Position numbers and translations under genes: made by a program | Part shown: in pieces, positions 34,301 to 43,300 of the stretch | Position numbering within the stretch: the stretch's first letter is position 1 | Layout: every line of letters begins with the position of its first letter | Assembly (NCBI RefSeq): GCF_028640845.1 | Contig: NC_080546.1 | Span: 14,295,520 to 14,359,519 of the forward strand | Direction of reading: 5' to 3' | Length of the DNA stretch: 64,000 bases | DNA from: Ahaetulla prasina | Lineage: Eukaryota > Chordata > Lepidosauria > Squamata > Colubridae | The notes under the pieces: generated by a model | Database searches by the model: none | The model's input: only the letters and a program-made list of their open reading frames with translations | Told to the model about the DNA's origin: nothing

Positions 34301-37300
34301 TACAATGTATACAAGTATACATTTCATGGCATGTTGGTTTAAAATTCAAGGGTTGGCTTATCTGTGCTTGTGTTTGTATACTAGCATATATGGGTATATG
34401 GATTTAAATACATTTTAAAAATATTATTGTATATACTTGCAGATAACATCAAAAACATCATTAAAAAAGGACAACAAAGAATGTTCTTTCTGCGCCAACT
34501 GAGTAAGCTCAAACTGCCCAAGGAGCTGCTGATCCAATTCTACAGAGGAATTATTGAGTCTGTCATTTGCACCTCTATAACTGTCTGGTTCAGTTCTGCA
34601 ACCCAACAAGAAAAACACAGACTTCAGAGGATAATTAGAACTGCAGAAAAAATAATTGCTACCAACTTGCCTTCCATTGAGGACCTGTATACTGCACGAA
34701 TCAAGAAGAGGGCCGTGAAAATATTTGCAGATCCCTCGCATCCTGGACATAAACTGTTTCAACTCCTACCCTCAAAGCAGCTATAGAGCACTGCACACCA
34801 GAACAACTAGACACAAGAACAGTTTTTCCCGAAGGCCATCACTCTGCTAAACAAATAATTCCCTCAACACTGTCAGACTATTTACTGAATCTGCACTACT
34901 ATTAATCGTTTCATAGTTCCCATCACCAATCTCTTTCCACTTATGACTGTATGACTATAACTTGTTGCTGGCAATCCTTATGATTTATATTGATATATTG
35001 ATCATCAATTGTGTTGTAAATGTTGTACCTTGATGAACGTATCTTTTCTTTTATGTACACTGAGAGCATATGCACCAAGACAAATTCCTTGTGTGTCCAA
35101 TCACACTTGGCCAATAAAATTCTATTCTATTCTATTCTATTCTATTCTATTCTATTCTATTCTATTCTATTCTATTCTATTCTATTCTATTCTATTCTAT
35201 TCTATTCTATAAGCCAAACAGTGTCAGGGTTCCAAGTTAACACCCCCAATGAAAGAAAACTCCGAGGCTTGAGTTTCCTCAAAGTTTCATTTTATTAGAG
35301 ATATCATGTTGGCACATCTGGGAAAACCCGAATCTGAAAGCTTCCAGGTTTTCCCCACCCAAGGAAGGTCCAAGTCCCTGCCCAATACCCACATGCCCAT
35401 CACAAGGTCCAATCAAAGCACCATCCCAACTGGAGATGCCTCCCAGCCACACCTCTCCAGGTGCAGGCAAGATGTCCTTGTCTTTCTGAGAAAGGAATGT
35501 TATTATGACTATACATCAGCCCAGCTCCATACAATCCCCCCCTCCCAGTTTCCCTCAGTAGTAAATATGGCAGGCCTGAAGATCCAACGAAAAAGATGGC
35601 TTCCAGGCTTGACACACAATTTTGGGTGTACGTTTTGGCTCTTAGCATTATAGGGTCCTTCATATTAACTTTGTACGCTTTTCCCTTCTGGCTTTTGAGT
35701 GTCTGGCATTTCCCCACCTCAGGAAGTGAGCTATTTAAATATTCTAAACTAGGATATTTAAAACCATGGTTCCTGAATAACCCTACAGTGATGTGATTTG
35801 TGCATAACAGGAAACATGCTTACACATCAGATAATCCAAATCACACAAACATTTATGGAGTTGTATTGTGAATAAAGGGTTAAAATATGTTTTTTTTTTC
35901 AAAACAGCATTAAATATTAAATGGAACAAACTTCTGTTTTCATGTTCACCTTTGTCACTCTATGCAGTTTTGGGGAATAATTCCAATATATTTTGTTGTT
36001 TCAGAAACTTGTGTGATGCCCAAACCCAGAGAACTGTAAATCATAGTTTCTGAACCTGGCTTGTTTTCACCAATCAGAGTTATGACGTGTTGTGACCCAG
36101 GCCCAAATAGGTAGTAGGAAACTCAGTCCGTGAAAAACAACAACACTATATTCGAACAGCTGAGAATTACTTTGTTCCCAGCATAGTTTAACTAAATTAA
36201 AACAAATTCCTCCCAACATGAATTCCTCAGTCCTATCGCAAACCTTGGTCCAATTAGGCAAACTGCCAAAGGCCTTTCTTGGCAAACATTCAGAAGTCAC
36301 AAAAATAAATGCAAGACGTAGACGAAGCAGAAGACGAAGCTAGCAAAATTGTTTTCCGACAAAGCCCAAACGCCATTGCTGCTCTGTTTTAAGCCTTATG
36401 GGAGGGGCCAATCATCTCTTGGCCCTACTCCCGAGTTGTCCTCTCTGCTTGAACTGCTCTTGCCTTGTGGCAGCTCTTCTCATGCGTGCATTAGGAACAG
36501 GCTCCTCCTGTTCCTCTTCCTCACTACTATCAGTCTCTGGAGGCTCTGGAGTCCGCACCTCACTTCCTGATGGCCCTGGCCTCACCTCAGCCTCATCGCT
36601 GTCCGACTCCATTGCCAGCTCCGCAGGCTGCTGGCGGACCACAACATGATGAGCCAATAGGGTAGAAAGAATGCATGTGTCTTTACAATATGACTTTCTA
36701 ACATTGCTTAAATTTCAAATACGCTCTCAGATGTCTTCAGGAGAAACTATATAAGCTTTATTTAACTATGGTTGATTGAATAAACCACAGCAAACCACAG
36801 TTCAATAAGCTTATATAGTTTCTCCTAAAGACAATAACTATCAGAAGTGAAATAAACAAATTATCTATTGAGTCAGGATGATTATAGGTGTCCAGAAATA
36901 CACAGACAACATGCGTTCATTCTAATTGCTTGGAAACCCAGAGTGCATGAACAATTCACTGTTTGTGAATTTCCACCCAGGACTATTATCTTTTCCAAGA
37001 ATAGGATGCTGGAAATTTGATCTGGCCTGGGCATTTTAGAACAGACCTGTTGCTTCATTCTAGATATTTAAAGGTTGGGAGAAAGTGGTAAAATAAGAGA
37101 CTTAAGCTAGCATTTGCAAGATTTTTTTTTAGCTATATCACAGATTTCATCATTCAAAATGAACCTTTAAGGCAGGGGTCGGCAACCTTAAATACTCAAA
37201 GAGCCATTTGGACCCATTTCCCATAGACAAGAAAACACCGGGAGTCACAAAACTCTTCCCATGCCTGACTATTTCTTGAGCAACCATAAAACTAGCATAT

Positions 37301-40300
37301 GTAGTTGAATTAAATGTTTTGTTTTCTTCTGAAACTTTTCTTTTCTTGGATTTATCCATGGTTGGCCTACTGGGGGTTGAAAAGCTCAATAGATCGCGTG
37401 CCGGCAGGTGTTGCACATTGGCGGTTGTGACGCATATTTTGAGTGAGAGGAAGCCACAGCAGAGGGGTGAAAGAGCCACATGCGGCTCCAGAGCCGCAGG
37501 TTGCTGACCCCTGCTTTAAGGACAAGGATCTAGGGCTGAAAAAAAATCAATATAAACACTGTTGGAGAGAAATTAAATTCTGGGCATTTCATGTTCAGCA
37601 AGTTTAAAGACACCGTATGGGCCCTTAAAAAATAAAGCTGTAGCTGACATTGGAAGGTCATTCAAGGGAGCCATAGAAAGCCTCTGATGTGACTATAGTT
37701 TATTTGCAGCTCGCCTTTATTATTTTTTACAAATAACGCAAGGTGGGTGAACATAACCAAGATGCCTTCTTCCTCCTGTTTTCCCACAACAACAAACCTG
37801 TGAGGAAGGTTGGATTGAGTTAAAGTGAGCGGCCCAAAGCCATTCAGCTGGCTTTCATGACTAAGGCGGGGCTAGAACTCACAGTCTCCTGGTGATTGGG
37901 GCCAAAGTCATCTGGCCAATTTTCATACTTAAGGTGGCTTAGTAGCTAAGACGCTGAATTTGTTGATTGAAAGGTTGGCAGTTCAGCGGTTTGAATCCCT
38001 AGTGCTGCTTAACGGGGTAAGCTCCCATTACTTGTCCCGGCTTCTGCCAACCTAGCAGTTCGAAAGCATGTTAAAAAAAAATGCAAGTAGAAAAATAGGA
38101 ACCACCTTTGGTGGGAAGGTAACAGCGTTCCATGCGCCTTTGGCATTGAATCATGCTGGCCACATGACCACAGAGACGTCTTCGGACAGTGCTGGCTTTT
38201 CGGCTTTGAAACGGAGATGAGCACTGCCCCCTAGTCGGGAACGACTAGCACATATGCGTGAGGGGAACCTTTACCTTTACCTTAGAACTCATAGCCTCCT
38301 CGTGATTGGCTCAAAGTCACCTAGCTGGCTTTCACGCTTAAGGCGGCACTTGAACCCAGAGCCTCCCACTTTGTAACCTGAAGGGTTAGCAACTAGACTT
38401 TATCTCTCTGAGAATTTCTAGAGAGGAAAAGTGGGAGAGGGAACAGACAGGAACTTACATTCCTTATAATGACAATTTATTTAATTAGCAAATAGGACAG
38501 GGGTAGTCAATCTTTTTATACCTACTGCCCACTTTTGTATCTCTGTTAGTAGTAACATTTTCTAGCTGCCCACCGGTTCCACAGTAATGCACTGTGTATC
38601 ATTGTCTGCGCATGCCCCTCGCACAACGTGGATTGGGTTGGGGGGGGGGGGCGCCGGCTACCAGCTCTGTTTGTCTGTTACAGCTGGGTGGTGTGGGTCG
38701 GAGATGCGCGAGCTATTCTGGGACGAGGCTCTTTTGTTTGAGGTCACACTATCGCGCCATTTAGTTTCACTTATGCACGGGCGATACAAATAGTATATTT
38801 TCAGAAATTTAAATTGTCACGGGGAATTTTATGAAAACCTAATGAAAATGTTTTTAAATAATGCTATGAAATTTTTTTAAAAAGTCAATTAAATTAAAAA
38901 AAAAAGGAAAGTGCTTCAGTATTGGACAAAACCCCTACCGCCCGCCATGAAAGCTGGAACGCCCACTAGTGGGCGGTAGGGACCAGGTTGACTACCACTG
39001 AAATAGGATGAGCTCCGAATCTTTTCTACCTTTTTGTCATAGTCCACGTCCCACATATCATTTATGATGCAGCCAGCTCCACGCATCAGAACTGAGCCAG
39101 CACCAAAAAGTAACAGGAGGTCCCAGGACGGCCAACAACCTGGTTCAGCTGCCAAGGATATACTCCAGGTACAAGGAAGATACAGCAGCCAAGTCCCTAA
39201 AAATAAAGAAGCCGGATAAGGAGCAGAAAAAGAGAGAGATGTAGAATTTATACCAATGCATGCAAAAATAATCAGCTCCTTAGTTTAAGTCTTAAGCTAG
39301 TTTGGTTCTTCAGTATTCTTTTCACTTTTTTTTTTTTAAATTTGGCGTTTTTCCTACCGAGAAAAATGTTGTACCAATCTCATTATGAGATACAATAGAG
39401 TGGATGCTTCATTTGAGAAGACTAACCTCCAGGCAAGAAAAAAATGCCAGCAGGTCCAGAAAAATTGTTCAGGATTTAGCAGCCTTTAGGGTTTTGTTTT
39501 GTTTTTTTGGACAATTACAGTATTTATGAAAGCATTTTACTCCCTCTGGAGGCCAAATTAAGTCATACAATTTCAGCAAGAGGCCTGCAATAAATATAAT
39601 TCCCCAGACAAATACGAAAACAAAACACTGAGAAAGGTATTTTCAATATCAAAAGCTTCATCTATCCAGTTGCAAGCGATTAATGCTTCTCTGCTTGATT
39701 CTGTTACATTTTCAGAGATATTTCAGAATGATGCATTAGAGACACGCCACAAGTGTTAGAAAACTAAATAAAATCATTGCGGAAAGCAATTTCCTATCAC
39801 ATTTCTATGGTTTTCAGGCCTTCGCAGACTACAAGCACACTTCTGGAGTTTTAGAGTCTCTGAAAGTTTAAGAACAAGCCCCCGTTTATCTTGGTTTTAT
39901 TATTTTAAACTGAGGGTAGTGCCCTAAAGCAGGGGTCGCCAACCTTAGTAACTTTAAGGCTTGTGGACTTCAACTCCCAGAGTTCCTCAGCCAGCTTTGC
40001 TGGCTGAGGAACTCTGGGAGTTGAAGTCCACAAGCTTTAAAGTTACTAAGGTTGGAGACCCCTGCCCTAAAGGGGTTTTTCACTGTGAGGTTCAGCCATT
40101 GCTGGTAATACTGAGGGATTATGGAATTATATGTAGCCCTCCATTTACAGCTTGTTGCTTAGCAACTGTTCCATGTTATGACGCCCCTCCCCCAAAGTTA
40201 CTTACGACTTGGACTTGAAATTCTGATTACACCCTTCCTCACAATCCCATAACTGTATTTTGATTGCTCAGAAACCAGCCAACATTTACAGTAGGGGGCT

Positions 40301-43300
40301 CAGTGGCTAACACACTGAGCTTATCGATCAGAAAAGTTGTTCGGCAGTTCGAATCCCTAGTATAGGTCTCCTGCGTGAGCAGGGGGTTGGACTAGATGAC
40401 CTCCAAGGTCCCTTCCAACTCTGTTACTGTTACAACCATGCATGAGAGGGACACAAAAGAAGGGATTAATATAACAATCTGGTTTATTAGTTGAGTGTGG
40501 CTTCCCCACCCCCCACCTTCTTTTTCTATATTTTTTTTAAAATGTACTTTTATTTTTTAAATTTAATTTTTTATACTTTTATGGTCTTGAAAAATTCTAA
40601 TTAAAAACATTTAATAAATAAATAAATAAATAAATAAATATCATGCGATATACTGGCAGTCCTCAACCACAATTGAACTGCAAATTTCTATTGCTAAAAC
40701 AAGGAAGTGGTCCAGTGAGTTTGGCCTCATTTTTACGACTGTCTTCGCCACCGTTGGGAAGCGAATCACTGCGGTTGTTAAGTGAATCATGCGGTCATTA
40801 AGCAAATCTGGCTTCCTCTATTGAATTTGCTTGTTGGAAGATGGCTGGGAAGGTTACAAATGGTGGATCACATCCCAGTGCAACCGTCATAAGTACATGC
40901 CAGTTGCCAAGTGCTTCAACTTTGATCACCTGACCATGGGGATGCTGCAGCAACGGTCGTTAAGTGTGAAAAGCGGTCATGTCACTTCTTTTCAGCGACA
41001 CTCTGAACAGTCCCTACACGAATCGTTATAAATCGAGGACTAGCTGTGTGCTCTACTAAGCCCCCAAATAAATGGTCTGTTATTTGGGCTTTGCAGGGGA
41101 CAGGAAATCATTGGTGGTAGTGGGACCTACTCCACGCCCAGAAATCAGTACCACTAAACCCCAATTCAATCCGGTTTACTCTAGAGTCAAAATAGACAGT
41201 CATCCCAAAGGTGATTTTTCAAGAGGCAACTGGACTTTCTTCGTTTTTCTTTGAAGACGTTTCGCTTCTCATCCAAGAAGCTTCTTTGGCTCTGACTGAA
41301 TCATTCCCCACCAATCCAGTCAGAGCCGAAGAAGCTTCTTGGATGAGAAGCGAAATGTCTTCAAAGGAAAACCAAGAAAGTCCAGTTGCCCCTTGAAAAA
41401 AGCACCTTTGGGACAACCATAACCTGGGGGAATCTCCATAAACAAATACTCAAGCTAGTCCTCATCTTACAGCAGTTCGTTTAGCGACCAAGCGTACGGC
41501 GCTGAAAAAAGGGACTTATGACCGTTGTTTTTCACATTTTCTGACCATCGCAACGTTCTTCATGGTCACATGATCAGGATTCCGATGCTTGCTGACTGGT
41601 TCATCCTATTTATGACGGCTACAATGTCCCAAGGTCGCGTGATCGATTCCCTCTGGCGACCTTCTGACCAGCGGAAATCAATTCCGGGGGGAGGCACACT
41701 CACTTACCCACCCGCGTGAATAACGTTAACAAACGGCCTCGATTCACTTAACAACCGTGGCAGGAACGGACGTTAAGTGGGGCAGCAACCCTCCCTTAAA
41801 ACACACATTTCATTTTGCGACAGGCATGCAACGCTGGGCTCCTTTGTGGTCCTAACTCGAGGACTACCTGTCTGAAGTGGCGGTAGGGTTTCCCTGCCTA
41901 AGCAGTGGGTTAAACTAGTCCAGGGGTCTCCAACCTTGGCAACTTTTAAGACTTGTGTACTTCAACTCCCAGCCTATCTATATTAGTTCACCCACTGGTG
42001 AAATCCAATTTTTTTTACTACTGGTTCCGTGGGCGTGGCTTGGTGGGTGTGGCTTGGTGGGCATGGCAGGGGAAGGAGACTGCAAAATCTCCATTCCCAC
42101 CCCATTCCAGGGGAAGGATACTGCAAAATCCCCATTCCCAACAAACTCCAGGGGAAGGATACTGCAAAATCTCCATTCCCACCCCATTCCAGGGGAAGGA
42201 TACTGCAAAATCCCCATTCCCACCCCATTCCAGGGGAAAGATACTGCAAAATCCCCATTCCCAACAAACTCCAGGGGAAGGATACTGCAAAATCCCCATT
42301 CCCACCCCATTCCAGGGGAAGGATACTGCAAAATCCCCATTCCCACCCCATTCCAGGGGAAGGATATTGCAAAATTCCCATTTCCTTCCCACTCCTGGGG
42401 CCAGCCAGAGGTGGTATTTGCTGGTTCTCTGAACTACTCAAAATTTCCGCTACTGGTTCTCCAGAAGCTGCTGGAATTCACTCCTGAGTTCACCCCATCA
42501 GGAAGTTAGTGGGAATCATTCAGTAAATTAAGGAAGGACCTTTAAATTCACAATCCAAATCTGAGGGGTTCTGAGGCAAGATATTGTTGCAGCTAAAGCA
42601 GGTGCCCCTTCAAGCCGGTTGCCCTATTCTCTCCAGTAATAAATCCAGGTTGAAGGGGAAAGTATCCCTTAACAAAGTTTGTAGAGATTCTCAGCCATCC
42701 AGGTCATGGTTGTCCCAAAGATGAATTTTCAGGAGGCAACAGGGCCGGTTTAGCTCTGCCTGGTAAGGCCTGTTATTAAGAACACAAAGCCTGCAATTAC
42801 TGCAGGTTCGAGCCCGGCCCAAGGTTGACTCAGCCTTCCATCCTTTATAAGGTAGGTAAAATGAGGACCCAGATTGTTGGGGGGGCAATAAGTTGACTTT
42901 GTAAATATATACAAATAGAATGAGACTATTGCCCTATACATTGTAAGCCGTCCTGAGTCTTCGGAGAAGGGCGGGGTATAAATGTAAACAAAACAAAACA
43001 AAACAAAACAAAACTTTCTTTTTTTTTCTTTTGAAGACACTTCACTTCTCATCCAAGAAGCTTCTTCAGCTCTGACTGGATGGTGAGGAATAGAAGGATT
43101 TATATTCCTTGAACACAGCTGGCCATTTGCATCCTTTTAGAGCAGGGTTCTCCAACCCTGGCCACTTTAAGACTTGTGGACTTCAACTCCCAGAATTCCT
43201 CAGCCAGCTTTACTTTGCTGGCTGAGGAATTCTGGGAGTTGAAGTCCACAAGTCTTAAAGTTGCCAAGGTTGGAGAACCCCGTTTTAGAGGGTCGTTCAA

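Larger units (their letters stand above)
34015..35670. repeat. Tandem segmental duplication in COQ2, copy 2 (1656 bp)
   Basis: Second copy of 32349-34014. Its left end lies inside the copied exon 3, so exon 3 here is truncated and has no donor. Confidence 0.93.

Noticed and set aside
41953..42509. Four overlapping 110-184-codon open frames on both strands
   Set aside because: Produced by a 41-bp minisatellite; repeated peptides in every frame, no codon preference.
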